Positions 17,812 through 26,793 of a stretch of 64,000 nt of DNA are shown here, piece after piece (the first letter of the stretch is position 1; the number at the start of each line of letters is the position of its first letter). The position numbers and the translations under genes were made by a program. The stretch covers positions 17,191 through 81,190 of the forward strand of contig NZ_VOSW01000044.1 of assembly GCF_009690905.1 (NCBI RefSeq). The letters run 5' to 3'. This DNA is from Paraburkholderia madseniana (lineage in GTDB: Bacteria; Pseudomonadota; Gammaproteobacteria; Burkholderiales; Burkholderiaceae). The notes under the pieces were generated by a model, which did no database searches, was not told where the DNA came from, and worked only from the letters and a program-made list of their open reading frames with translations.

Positions 17812-18162
17812 ATGAAAACCATTCTGGTCGTGGACGACGAATTCGACATCCTTGCGGTCTGGCGACTGTTGCTGGAACGGCATGGCTATACCGTACTGAC
17901 GGCGTCCAACGGGGCGGCCGCGCTTGAACAGATCAGCCTTGCCCGGCCCGACATCATCGTGTCGGACTGCATGATGCCGGTCATGTCGGGGCTGCAACTG
18001 TGCGCCGCACTGTACAACGCCCCCAACCTGCGCGCGATTCCGATCATCCTGTGCAGCGCCGCCGCGGATATCCCCGTGCAACCGAATTCCACCATCGCCT
18101 ACGCGCGCAAGCCGCTTTCATTCGACGCCCTTCTCGCGATGTTGCAGCGAATGGGGGGGTGA
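17812..18162 (+). CDS. Single-domain CheY-like response regulator
   Basis: 116 residues with all receiver landmarks: acidic pair DDEFD, phospho-acceptor Asp52 in SDCMMP, switch residue region ILCSAA, and the conserved lysine in YARKPLSF. There is no output domain. It follows the KaiC remnant directly and has probably lost its original partner; it could still be driven by another kinase. Confidence 0.85.
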   Translation: MKTILVVDDEFDILAVWRLLLERHGYTVLTASNGAAALEQISLARPDIIVSDCMMPVMSGLQLCAALYNAPNLRAIPIILCSAAADIPVQPNSTIAYARKPLSFDALLAMLQRMGG

Positions 18163-18285
18163 CGGCTAGGTAAAACCCCGAATTCCTGGCAGACGCCACA
18201 CGGACTAACCTCGGCACACTCATTAAATAGAACGTCGTTCCGTCAGACAGAACGATACGACAAAAGACACTCCAAGGAGGATTCC

Positions 18286-19719
18286 ATGGCAAGCCTGCCG
18301 ATCGACGCACCCGGCGCGTCGCCCGATTCAAGCGCCAGTGCGCAGGGACTCACGACCGGCATCAACGCGCGCATCGACCGTCTGCCGGCGACGCGCACGG
18401 TATGGATGCTGGTGTTCCTGCTGTCGATCGGCGGCTGGTTCGAGTTCTACGATCTGTTTTTTACGGCCTATGTCGGCCCGGGCCTCGTCAAAAGCGGGCT
18501 CTACGCGACTACCACTGCGTCGTTCTTCGGCGTGTCCGGGCTGGGCGCCTTCGTGGCGGCGTCGTTCGCGGGGCTCTTCATCGGCACGTTCTTTTTCGCG
18601 GGCATGGCGGACCGTTATGGCCGCAGAACCGTGTTTACTGTTTCCCTGCTGTGGTATTCCGCGGCCACACTGGTCATGGCGCTGCAAACCACCGCGCCCG
18701 CCATCAACCTGTGGCGCCTGATCGCAGGCATCGGCGTGGGCGTCGAACTGGTGACGATCGACACGTACGTCAGCGAACTCGTGCCGAAACATCTGCGTGG
18801 CCGCGCGTTCGCTTTCGTTCATCTGGTGCAGTACACCGCTGTGCCGTCCGTCGCTCTGCTTGCATGGTGGCTGGTGCCGCAAGCGCCGTACGGCGTCGAC
18901 GGCTGGCGCTGGGTCGTGATCATCGGCGCGCTCGGCGCGGTCGTGGTGTGGTCCATTCGCCGGCGCGTGCCGGAAAGCCCGCGCTGGCTCGCGCAGCAAG
19001 GCCGCGCCGCCGAAGCGGAACAGGTCCTGCAGGCAATCGAAGCGAAAGTCGCGAAACAATACGGGAAGCCATTGCCCGCGCCTGTCCCGACAGTCGAGCC
19101 GGCCACCACCAAGGCGGCCTTCCGCGAAATCTGGCAGCCGCCGTATCGCAAACGCGCGATCACGATGCTCGTGTTCAACCTGTTCCAGGCGATCGGCTTC
19201 TACGGTTTCGCGTCATGGGTGCCGACCCTGCTGGTTTCGAAAGGCATAACGATCACGCACAGCCTGATGTACTCGTTCGTTATTGCGGCCTCGAATCCGT
19301 TCGGACCGCTGATCGGCATGGCGATCGCGGACCGCATCGAACGTAAGACCTTGATCGTGTTGTCGGCACTCGGTATCGCCGTGTTCGGCAGCCTGTTCGC
19401 GATGCAAACCTCGCCTGCCATGCTGATGATGCTCGGTGTGCTGATCACGCTTAGCGGCACGCTGCTCTCCGTCGGCTATCACGCGTACCAGACCGAACTG
19501 TTCCCCACGCGCTTGCGGGCGCGCGCGGTCGGCTTCGTCTACTCGATGTCGCGGTTATCCGCGATGTTTTCCGGCTTCATGATCGCCTTCGCGCTGCGCC
19601 ACTTCCAGGTGCCGGGCGTATTCGCGTTGATCACTGTGTCGATGGTAATGGTGATGGGCGCGATCGGCATCTTCGGGCCACGCACCAACAATCGCAACCT
19701 CGACGAAATTTCGCATTGA
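18286..19719 (+). CDS. MFS transporter, metabolite:proton symporter type
   Basis: 477 residues with twelve membrane helices. The loop 2-3 motif GMADRYGRRTVF and the WFEFYDLFF first helix fit the sugar/organic-acid symporter branch (NiaP/SHS-like). AAGGAGG lies 8 bases before the ATG. It heads a run of three same-strand genes with the CoA-transferase and the lyase-like gene, so it likely imports their acid substrate. Confidence 0.88.
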   Translation: MASLPIDAPGASPDSSASAQGLTTGINARIDRLPATRTVWMLVFLLSIGGWFEFYDLFFTAYVGPGLVKSGLYATTTASFFGVSGLGAFVAASFAGLFIGTFFFAGMADRYGRRTVFTVSLLWYSAATLVMALQTTAPAINLWRLIAGIGVGVELVTIDTYVSELVPKHLRGRAFAFVHLVQYTAVPSVALLAWWLVPQAPYGVDGWRWVVIIGALGAVVVWSIRRRVPESPRWLAQQGRAAEAEQVLQAIEAKVAKQYGKPLPAPVPTVEPATTKAAFREIWQPPYRKRAITMLVFNLFQAIGFYGFASWVPTLLVSKGITITHSLMYSFVIAASNPFGPLIGMAIADRIERKTLIVLSALGIAVFGSLFAMQTSPAMLMMLGVLITLSGTLLSVGYHAYQTELFPTRLRARAVGFVYSMSRLSAMFSGFMIAFALRHFQVPGVFALITVSMVMVMGAIGIFGPRTNNRNLDEISH

Positions 19720-19748
19720 ACGCATTGAACGCATTGAACGCATTGAAC
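19713..19748 (+). repeat. Four tandem copies of a 9-bp unit across the MFS stop codon
   Basis: GCATTGAAC is repeated four times without error. The first copy contains the TGA stop of the MFS gene, and the last ends 14 bases before the CoA-transferase ATG. A change in copy number would alter the intergenic spacing, not the reading frame. Confidence 0.95.
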
Positions 19749-19762
19749 AAGAGGCTTCAAAG

Positions 19763-20962
19763 ATGACGCTGCCGTTGGCTGGAGTGCGGGTACTGGATTT
19801 ATCGAATGTGTTGGCGGGGCCGTTTTGCGCATATCAACTCGCGCTGCTCGGCGCGGAGGTGATCAAGGTCGAACACCCCGAAGGCGGCGATCTTGCGCGG
19901 CGTTTAGGCGCCGACAAGGAAGCGTCCATGCGCAACATGGGCGCCTCGTTCGTCGCGGTGAATGCGGGCAAGCAGTCCATCACGCTCAATCTGAAAGACC
20001 CGCGCGGCAAGGCCATTTTGCGCGAGCTCGTCAAAACCGCAGACGTACTGGTCGAAAACTTCCGACCGGGTGTGATGACGCGGCTCGGCCTCGATTTCGA
20101 CGCCCTGCGTGAAGTGAATCCCAAGCTCGTGTATTGCGCGATCTCCGGCTTCGGCATGGACGGCGAGTTTTCGAAACGCCCCGCCTACGACCAGATCATT
20201 CAGGGCATCTCGGGTGTGATGAGCGTGACCGGCGATGCCGACAGCGCACCGTTGCGCGTCGGCTATCCGGTGTCGGATACCGTGGGCGGTCTCACGGCGG
20301 CATTCGGCATCTGCGCCGCGTTGGTCGATGCCCGCGCGAGCGGACACGGCCGCATGCTCGACGTCTCGATGCTGGAAGCCACGCTGGCGACGATGGGCTG
20401 GGTCGTGTCGAACTACCTGAACGCCGGTGTCACGCCCGCCCCGATGGGTAACGAGAATTTCACCGCGGCACCTTCGGGCACCTTCAAAACCGGCGACGGC
20501 CCCCTCAATATCGCCGCGAACGAGAACAAGCAGTTCGCGAGCCTCTGCCATCTGATCGGCCGCGCCGATCTGCTCGACGACGCGCGCTTTTCCGAGCGCA
20601 ACGCACGCAAAGCGAATCGCGCGACATTGAAAGCCGAAATCGAAGCGGCGCTTGCAAGCGACAACGCCACAAACTGGGAAGCGAAATTCTTCGAAGCAGG
20701 CGTGCCGGCCGGACGCGTGATGTCGGTGCCGGAGATTCTCGCGCATCCGCATCTGGCATCGCGCGAGTTCATCCGCGAATTTGCCGGCGACGACACCACT
20801 GAGCGGCAACGCGTCACTCGTGCGGGTTTTAGGCTATCCGATGCCGACACGGCGCCGACCACGCCCGCACCGGTTCTATCCGCCCACACGCGTGAGCATC
20901 TCGCCTCGCTCGGTTACGACGACGCACAAATCGACCACCTACGCTCCGAAGGAGTCATCTGA
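19763..20962 (+). CDS. Class III (CaiB/BaiF) CoA-transferase
   Basis: 399 residues with the family N-terminus (LAGVRVLDLSNVLAGPF), GADVIKVEHP-like EVIKVEHPEGGD, the catalytic Asp in KRPAYDQIIQG, and the SVTG/GEPDSAPLRVG-type region. It transfers CoA between acids. The stop is 2 bases from the start of the lyase-like gene, so the two are cotranscribed. It probably activates the acid that the lyase cleaves. Confidence 0.9.
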   Translation: MTLPLAGVRVLDLSNVLAGPFCAYQLALLGAEVIKVEHPEGGDLARRLGADKEASMRNMGASFVAVNAGKQSITLNLKDPRGKAILRELVKTADVLVENFRPGVMTRLGLDFDALREVNPKLVYCAISGFGMDGEFSKRPAYDQIIQGISGVMSVTGDADSAPLRVGYPVSDTVGGLTAAFGICAALVDARASGHGRMLDVSMLEATLATMGWVVSNYLNAGVTPAPMGNENFTAAPSGTFKTGDGPLNIAANENKQFASLCHLIGRADLLDDARFSERNARKANRATLKAEIEAALASDNATNWEAKFFEAGVPAGRVMSVPEILAHPHLASREFIREFAGDDTTERQRVTRAGFRLSDADTAPTTPAPVLSAHTREHLASLGYDDAQIDHLRSEGVI

Positions 20963-20964
20963 AC

Positions 20965-21789
20965 ATGACGCAAGCATTCGACGCCGCCAAGCTCGCCGCC
21001 GAGTACTGGAGCACCTCGATCATCGATATCCATCCCGGCTCGATCAAGGTGCGCGGTTTCCCGATTCAGGAGTTGATCGGCAACGTCAGCTTTCCGCAGA
21101 TGATCTGGCTGATGCTGCGCGGCGAATTGCCTGATGCCGCACAAGCGCGGTTGTTCGAAGCGGCGTTGGTGGCGTCGGTCGATCATGGTCCGCATGCACC
21201 GTCGATTGCAATCTCGCGGATGGCGACCAGTTGCGGTTTGCCGTTGAACGGCGCGATGGCCTCCGCGATCAATGCGCTGGATGATGTGCACGGCGGCGCC
21301 GGTCAACAGGCGGTCGAACTGTACGACTCGATTGCCGAACGCGTGCAAGCAGGTGCCACGTTGGAAGAAGCCGTCGAGCAAGGTGTCGATGCTTTTACCG
21401 TCGAACACGGCAAGTATTTGCCTGGCTTCGGGCACCGCTTTCATCCGGTCGATCCACGCGCAATCCGGCTTCTTTCGCTCGTGGACGACAGCGTCGAACA
21501 GCAAAGCATCAGCGGACGATACGCCGCTATCGCGCGCGGCATTGAAGCCTTGCTCAAGCAGCGCAAGAACAAACCCGTGCCGATGAATATCGACGGCGCA
21601 ACGGCCGTGATCTACGCGGAACTCGGCTTTGCGCCGGAGCTGGCGCGCGGCGTGTTCTGTCTGTCACGCGCGGTCGGCATTCTGTCGCATGCCTGGGAGC
21701 AACGCGGACGCAACGAGCGCAACAAAGGCCCGATGCCGCGCCAGATGAGCTACACGTACACGGGCAAGCCCGAGCGTCACCTGTCCTGA
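20965..21789 (+). CDS. Citryl-CoA lyase / short citrate-synthase-like protein
   Basis: 274 residues, much shorter than citrate synthase (~430) and resembling its C-terminal catalytic lobe, as in citryl-CoA lyase. The active-site regions are present: DDVHGGAGQQ (the His that corresponds to the substrate-binding HGG motif) and LPGFGHRFHPVDPRA. It likely cleaves a 3-hydroxy-3-carboxyacyl-CoA made by the preceding transferase. Its 3' end overlaps the convergent IclR gene by 13 bases. Confidence 0.8.
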   Translation: MTQAFDAAKLAAEYWSTSIIDIHPGSIKVRGFPIQELIGNVSFPQMIWLMLRGELPDAAQARLFEAALVASVDHGPHAPSIAISRMATSCGLPLNGAMASAINALDDVHGGAGQQAVELYDSIAERVQAGATLEEAVEQGVDAFTVEHGKYLPGFGHRFHPVDPRAIRLLSLVDDSVEQQSISGRYAAIARGIEALLKQRKNKPVPMNIDGATAVIYAELGFAPELARGVFCLSRAVGILSHAWEQRGRNERNKGPMPRQMSYTYTGKPERHLS

Positions 21790-22541
21790 ACTTCGGCCGC
21801 GCGCCGCTGCGCGTTGCGCATTGCGCGCGAGTCGCCGCCTAATGCATCCGTTGCGCCTGCGGCGCAATCGAACAGCGCGCCGAGATTGCTCTCGAGGAAC
21901 GCCTGATCGATGCGCGAACTCGGGCCTGCAAGCGTCAGCACGCCACGCAAACTCTGGCGCACACCGAATACCGGCATCGAAACCCCCGCCGTCTCCCGAT
22001 CACGCTCGCCGATCGACACACAGTAGAAGTCCTCGCGAATTTTCTCGTACGGCTCGCCCGGCATGCCGCCGAACGCCAGCAATGCAAGACCGCCCGAGCC
22101 GCTTTCCAGCGGCAGCACGTCACCTTCGCGCACGTGAAATCGCACCGCATGCGTCGAATCCACACGATGCAAGCACACACGCACCGCCTCGTCGCGCACA
22201 TAGAAGGAGACGCTTTCGCCGCTCGTTTCCGCAAGTTCGCGCATCAGCGGCACCAGAATGTCGCCGACGTTCAGGCTGCGCTGATACAGCGCGCCGAGCA
22301 TGAAGGTCGCGGAGCCGAGTTGATAGCGGCCGTCATCCAGACGAAGCAGTAGGCGGTGCTGGATCAGCGAGCCCGCAAGCCGCAACAGCGTGCTCTTGTA
22401 GAGCCCCGTGCGCGCCGCGAGTTCGGCGAGCGTGAGCGCGACGTCGTCCGGCCTGAAGGCGAACAGAATCGCGCAAGCACGATCGATGACGGCAACGCCC
22501 TCGCTTTCCTTTGAGTTTGATTTGTCCGCAGGCGTTGGCAT
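21777..22541 (-). CDS. IclR-family transcriptional regulator
   Basis: 254 residues: N-terminal winged helix (LTLAELAARTGLYKSTLLRLAGSL) and a C-terminal ligand-binding domain (VGDILVPLMRELAETSGESVSFYV). It converges on the catabolic genes, so it is a likely local regulator responding to the acid or its CoA ester. The assignment of its target is positional inference. Confidence 0.9.
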   Translation of the reverse strand: MPTPADKSNSKESEGVAVIDRACAILFAFRPDDVALTLAELAARTGLYKSTLLRLAGSLIQHRLLLRLDDGRYQLGSATFMLGALYQRSLNVGDILVPLMRELAETSGESVSFYVRDEAVRVCLHRVDSTHAVRFHVREGDVLPLESGSGGLALLAFGGMPGEPYEKIREDFYCVSIGERDRETAGVSMPVFGVRQSLRGVLTLAGPSSRIDQAFLESNLGALFDCAAGATDALGGDSRAMRNAQRRAAEVQDR

Positions 22542-22844
22542 GAGTTAGCGTAAATGACGTTACATCATATCGAAGTGGAAATTTTACGCCATGACGCGGG
22601 GCTGTCATATCAGGCAGTGATTCTTCGGGGCCGAAACAGCCGGAAATCAGCGGCTGGACGGCGAAACCCGACGGAACGTGCCGCAACTGGGGCAAAGCAC
22701 GCGCTGTGAATGCACGTTGAGACGATCGCGCCATTTGTTGAGCCGTCCCGGCATTCAGCGTTTTGCCACCGCCCTCTAGAGTACGTTATCGAACGCGCAA
22801 CGCCGGAACATCGGAGCGCGTCGCAACGCTTCGGAGGATCAGAG
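22542..22844. other. Divergent promoter region between iclR-type and tehA-like genes
   Basis: About 300 bases without a supported gene. It should hold both promoters; I cannot place clear -35/-10 pairs. A near-palindromic TAAATGACGTTACATCAT at 22551, close to the IclR start, is a candidate autoregulatory site. Confidence 0.35.
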
Positions 22845-23852
22845 ATGAACAGCAATCGTGGCACGATTCCAGTTTCTTTCTTCGGCATCGCGGTGGGCGC
22901 GCTGGCGTTCGCCAACTTGTGGCGTGTGGCGATCAGGGTGTGGCATTTGCCCACAATCGCTGGAGACGTGTTCAGCGTCGCAGCGCTTGTGGTGTGGCTC
23001 GTCGTTCTGCTCGCATACGGGCATAAGTGGCTGACGCATGCAGCCGAGGCTCGCGCGGAAATGCAGCATCCGGTGCAATCGTCGTTTGCGGCGCTCGGGC
23101 CGGTTTCGAGTTTGCTGGCCGCGCAGCTCTTGCAGCCTTATGCGCATTCGGTTGCGCTTGCACTGTTCGGCGTGGCCGTGGTCGCCCAATTGGTGCTCGG
23201 CGTGTACCTGCATGGACGGCTCTGGCAGGGTGGGCGCAAGCCTGAACTGATCACGCCGGCCATTTATCTGCCGACCGTCGCGTCGAGTTTTGTCGCGGGC
23301 ACGGCGGCGGCTGCCTTCGGTTTTCATCAGTTGGGCGGGCTGTTCTTCGGCGCCGGCGTGCTGTCCTGGCTCGCGATCGAATCGATGATTCTGCACCGCG
23401 CCGCCGTGCATGAAGCGCTGCCCGAAGCACTGCGTCCGATCCTCGGCATTCAGCTCGCGCCGCCGGTGGTGGGCGGTGTGACGTATCTGAGCTTAAGCAG
23501 TGGCACGCCTGATCTGGTCGCGCTGATGCTGCTCGGCTATGGGCTCTACCAGGCGTTGCTGCTGTTGCGTCTGCTGCCGTGGATTCGCCAGCAAGCATTC
23601 GTGCCGGGATACTGGGCGTTCAGCTTCGGTGTAGCCGCATTGCCGACGATGGCGATCCGCATGGTCGAACGAGGCGCAACGGGTCCGCTCGAATGGCTCG
23701 CGCCGGTTTTGTTCATCGCGGCGAACGTGGTGATTGGAATTTTCGTGGTGAAGACGCTTGGGTTGCTGGTGCAAGGGAAGTTGATTCCGGCTACGGTTGC
23801 TCCTCAGCCTATCGCTCGAATTCCGGCTGACTCGCGTATCGCACGCGCCTAG
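22845..23852 (+). CDS. TehA/SLAC1-family membrane channel or exporter
   Basis: 335 residues with ten membrane helices and the family look of TehA (TIPVSFFGIAVGALAFANLW; WLAIESMILHR; GYWAFSFGVAALPTMA). Relatives are anion channels or C4-dicarboxylate/tellurite exporters. CGGAGG lies 8 bases before the ATG at 22845; the longer frame from 22710 has no support. Confidence 0.85.
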   Translation: MNSNRGTIPVSFFGIAVGALAFANLWRVAIRVWHLPTIAGDVFSVAALVVWLVVLLAYGHKWLTHAAEARAEMQHPVQSSFAALGPVSSLLAAQLLQPYAHSVALALFGVAVVAQLVLGVYLHGRLWQGGRKPELITPAIYLPTVASSFVAGTAAAAFGFHQLGGLFFGAGVLSWLAIESMILHRAAVHEALPEALRPILGIQLAPPVVGGVTYLSLSSGTPDLVALMLLGYGLYQALLLLRLLPWIRQQAFVPGYWAFSFGVAALPTMAIRMVERGATGPLEWLAPVLFIAANVVIGIFVVKTLGLLVQGKLIPATVAPQPIARIPADSRIARA

Positions 23853-23861
23853 AAATGAAAA

Positions 23862-23925
23862 CGCCCAAGTCCACGGATAGCCGACCGTCTGTTGCTAGTC
23901 AGGTATTTATCGTGGCCCTTGGGCG
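23862..23925 (-). terminator. Long inverted repeat, probable terminator of the beta-lactamase gene
   Basis: Arms CGCCCAAGTCCACGGAT and ATCGTGGCCCTTGGGCG pair over ~15 bp with a mismatch and close a large loop. On the minus strand the structure is followed by TTTTCATTTC. It lies between the converging tehA-like and bla genes. Confidence 0.5.
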
Positions 23926-24019
23926 GAAAAAATTGTAAGCGAAAATCCGTCGCTTGCCAAATGCGCAGATCCTGTGCGGTTGGCCACGCGACGGCTTACC
24001 TGAACGAACGCTCACACCA

Positions 24020-24955
24020 TCAAACCGACGCCGCGATCAACGCGCCGACGTCAGCAATCGCCGCATTGCAGCGCGCCGCATCTCCACTCGTTTCGGTCAG
24101 GTAAACGGTCACGAGAATCGGCCCGCGTCCCGGCGGCCACAGAATCGCGACGTCATTTGCCGTGCCGTGATCGCCCGTACCCGTTTTATCGCCGACGCCC
24201 CAATCCTTCGGCAGCTTCGCGCGAATCCGTTCGCCACCAGTCTGATTGGCGGCGAGCCAGGCCAGCAATTGCGCACGCGACGACGAAGACAAACGCTCGC
24301 CCAGCAGCAGCTCGCGCAGATTGCCGAGCATGGCATTGGGCGTGGTGGTGTCGCGTGGATCGCCGGGCGTCGCTTCGTTCAGCGTCGGCTCATTGCGGTC
24401 CAGGCGCGTGATGCCGTCGCCGATACTGCGCGCGAACGCGGTCAAAGCCGCGGGGCCGCCAAAGCTCGCCAGCAGCAGATTAGCCGCTGTGTTATCGCTG
24501 AGCGTAATGGCCGCCTTGCACAAGTCGGCGACGCTCATCCCCGCTTCGCTGGTGCGCTCACGGGTGTGCTGGCTGGTGGCGGGCGAGTACGGCACAAGAT
24601 CGCTTTTGGAAAACACGATGCGCCGTTCCAGGTCTTCTTGTCCGTGATCCACGCGCGTCAGCACGAAACTCGCCGCGAGCAGTTTGAACGTGCTGCACAT
24701 CGGAAACCGCTCGTCCGTCCGCAAACCGGCGTGCAATCCGGAGGTCGTGTCGACGATCGACACGCCGAGCCGGCCGCCGCTTTCCGCTTCGATCTGCGCG
24801 AGCCGTTGACGAATGGCGTCCGCCTTGGCCACGCTGCCGCCCTGCTTTGCCGTGCCCGCCTTCACCGCTTTCCCGAACGCGCCGCCGCTGCCAACCGCAA
24901 CCCCAGCTATCGAAACACCGAGCATCGCGCCCGCGAATTTCCGTCTTGTGATCAT
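24020..24955 (-). CDS. Class A serine beta-lactamase (Pen-like)
   Basis: 311 residues with every class A motif: Ser88-Thr-Phe-Lys91, Ser153-Asp-Asn155, Glu189 in EPTLN (omega loop), and Lys257-Thr-Gly. The N-terminus (MITRRKFAGAMLG) has a twin-arginine look followed by a hydrophobic stretch, so export may use Tat, as for Burkholderia Pen enzymes. It hydrolyses beta-lactams in the periplasm. It is transcribed away from a LysR gene, the usual penA/penR or bla/ampR layout. Confidence 0.93.
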   Translation of the reverse strand: MITRRKFAGAMLGVSIAGVAVGSGGAFGKAVKAGTAKQGGSVAKADAIRQRLAQIEAESGGRLGVSIVDTTSGLHAGLRTDERFPMCSTFKLLAASFVLTRVDHGQEDLERRIVFSKSDLVPYSPATSQHTRERTSEAGMSVADLCKAAITLSDNTAANLLLASFGGPAALTAFARSIGDGITRLDRNEPTLNEATPGDPRDTTTPNAMLGNLRELLLGERLSSSSRAQLLAWLAANQTGGERIRAKLPKDWGVGDKTGTGDHGTANDVAILWPPGRGPILVTVYLTETSGDAARCNAAIADVGALIAASV

Positions 24956-25018
24956 CGCCGCTCCTTATGTGAAGCCGCAACTATCGGTTTTTCGGCACCC
25001 GCTGGCAAACGATGATAA

Positions 25019-25029
25019 GTTAGCCTAAC
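25019..25029. promoter_or_regulatory. Candidate LysR operator between bla and lysR
   Basis: A perfect palindrome GTTAG-C-CTAAC in the 99-base divergent gap, close to the LysR start. Its position and symmetry fit the AmpR/PenR operator region. Confidence 0.45.
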
Positions 25030-25054
25030 CCCTAGAAAATCTTATGCCTCCGCC

Positions 25055-25933
25055 ATGAGACCGTATCTCCCGTTGAATGCGCTGCGCGCCTTCGAATCGT
25101 CCGCGCGGCATCTGAGCTTCACGCGCGCCGCGCTCGAATTGAACGTCACCCAGGCGGCCGTGAGCCAGCAGGTCAGAACGCTGGAGGAGCGGCTTGGCAC
25201 GGCGCTCTTCAAACGTCTGCCCCGCGGACTGGCCATGACCGACGAAGGCCTCGCGCTGCGCCCTGTCCTCACGGATGCGTTCGATCGCATCGAAGCCGTG
25301 CTCAAACAGTTCGACGGCGGCCACTTCCACGAGGTGTTGACGGTCGGCGTGGTGGGCACTTTCGCGGTGGGCTGGCTGATGTCGCGGCTCAAGTCGTTTC
25401 GCGACGCGCATCCGTTTGTCGAGCTGCGGCTGCTGACGAACAACAATCTGGTCGATCTCGCCACCGAAGGCCTCGACTTCGCGATCCGTTTCGGCGACGG
25501 CACCTGGCCAGGCTCGCTCGCCACCCGGCTGCTCGACGCACCGCTCGCGATTCTGTGTGCGCCCGAGATCGCCAGGCGTCTGTCCGTGCCAACGGATCTC
25601 GCCAATGAAACTTTGCTGCGCTCCTATCGCGTCGACGACTGGATGAGCTGGTTCACGGCCGCCGGCATCCCGCCGCGGCCGATTCGCGGCCCGGTGTTCG
25701 ATTCATCGCGGCTCATGGTGGAAGCGGCGATGCAGGGTGCGGGTATCGCGCTGGCGCCGGCGCTGATGTTCGATCACGAGATCAACACGGGCCGGCTGGT
25801 GCGGCCTTTCGAGGTGGAAGTTCACGCCGGCAGCTATTGGCTGACGTGGTTGAAAGGCAAACCGATGACGTCGGCGATGCTGCTGTTCAGTCAGTGGATC
25901 GTCAAGGAAGCGGCCTCGCACACACAAAGCTAG
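25055..25933 (+). CDS. LysR-family regulator (AmpR/PenR-like)
   Basis: 292 residues. The helix-turn-helix region LPLNALRAFESSARHLSFTRAALELNVTQAAVSQQV is almost diagnostic of the AmpR/GcvA branch, followed by the effector domain (FDSSRLMVEAAMQGAGIALAP). In this branch the effector is a cell-wall muropeptide. The divergent partner here is the beta-lactamase, which it likely activates. Its stop codon overlaps that of the convergent small gene. Confidence 0.9.
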   Translation: MRPYLPLNALRAFESSARHLSFTRAALELNVTQAAVSQQVRTLEERLGTALFKRLPRGLAMTDEGLALRPVLTDAFDRIEAVLKQFDGGHFHEVLTVGVVGTFAVGWLMSRLKSFRDAHPFVELRLLTNNNLVDLATEGLDFAIRFGDGTWPGSLATRLLDAPLAILCAPEIARRLSVPTDLANETLLRSYRVDDWMSWFTAAGIPPRPIRGPVFDSSRLMVEAAMQGAGIALAPALMFDHEINTGRLVRPFEVEVHAGSYWLTWLKGKPMTSAMLLFSQWIVKEAASHTQS

Positions 25934-26184
25934 CAAACTGCCGTGCGTCGATGGCCGTTCATGGCGGGCCGCTCGGCTTGCGGCGGGAACACGTTCCACG
26001 AGCCGTCGTCATGACGGAAGAAGAAGATCGACAACAAACCGCTCGGCCGCAGAGCTTCTACACAAACGTAACGCTGATGCTGCGACGCGCGGTGGCAAAA
26101 CTGAACGACACGTGCGGGCATCGACGGGGTCGGCGCAAGCCATTTATCGACGGCCCAGTGCAAGGTCTTTTCTGCGGCAACCAT
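25930..26184 (-). CDS. Small conserved-looking protein, unknown
   Basis: 84 residues. GAGGAG lies 6 bases upstream of the ATG, and the C-terminal part (LLSIFFFRHDDGSWNVFPP) looks like a compact folded domain. No family recognised. It is 63 bases downstream of the LRAT-like gene on the same strand, so the two may share a transcript. Its stop overlaps the LysR stop tail to tail in four bases (CTAG). Confidence 0.6.
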   Translation of the reverse strand: MVAAEKTLHWAVDKWLAPTPSMPARVVQFCHRASQHQRYVCVEALRPSGLLSIFFFRHDDGSWNVFPPQAERPAMNGHRRTAVC

Positions 26185-26247
26185 GATGCTCTCCTCGATC
26201 CTTGAATCCCTGAATTGCTGAACTCGTTCCTGCTCGTTACCGCTCGC

Positions 26248-26751
26248 TCAGGCGAGTTGGGCGGCAACCTGACCATTCTTCGCGGTACGTTCGACAAACG
26301 CCTTCACCAGACACACCAGCGTGAGCACGCCGGCACGGGGATGCGTCAAGCAGCAATGCACCTGTTCGCTGCGGCTTTCGCCAAGCAGGCACCATGCGCA
26401 GAAGTGCTCGCAGTTATTCGTCAGCAGGCGGTAATGGTTTTCGCCGAGGCGGGAGCGCGCGCGGCGCACGGCTTCATCGCCGACGTAACGGGCGCTCGGG
26501 GTCGGGCGGATCGTCAACGGATGACCGGCGGCGAAGCTGGTCAATTCCACTTCTTCCACCGGACCGCGATGCGCCGAGCTCGCAAAACCCGCGTAATGAA
26601 CCACGCGGCCATTGCCGACATAAATGCCGTGATGTTCGTAGCCGCGCCGTTGCGTCACGAGATGCGCGCCGATCGGCAGGTCGATGGTCGACGTTTCATT
26701 GCAGCGTTCGTCTTGGTCTTCGCTGCTCGTCGGGAGGTGGTTCGTGTTCAT
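26248..26751 (-). CDS. LRAT-fold (NlpC/P60-superfamily) protein
   Basis: 167 residues with the lecithin:retinol acyltransferase signature: IGAHLVTQRRGYEHHGIYVG (His41), VVHYAG, and the catalytic Cys114 in NNCEHFCAW. A hydrophobic C-terminal segment (AGVLTLVCLVKAF) may be membrane-associated. Family members are thiol acyltransferases, phospholipases or peptidases; bacterial ones are poorly characterised. The ATG at 26751 starts the conserved domain. It faces peptide gene 1 divergently across a gap with sigma-54-type motifs on both strands, which suggests a link to the peptide system. Confidence 0.8.
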   Translation of the reverse strand: MNTNHLPTSSEDQDERCNETSTIDLPIGAHLVTQRRGYEHHGIYVGNGRVVHYAGFASSAHRGPVEEVELTSFAAGHPLTIRPTPSARYVGDEAVRRARSRLGENHYRLLTNNCEHFCAWCLLGESRSEQVHCCLTHPRAGVLTLVCLVKAFVERTAKNGQVAAQLA

Positions 26752-26793
26752 GGCTGGTCTCGCTTCAATATCCAACACTGTTGCGAGATCTTT

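Noticed and set aside
23954..25015. 353-codon plus-strand frame opposite the beta-lactamase
   Set aside because: Antisense to a gene with all class A beta-lactamase motifs.
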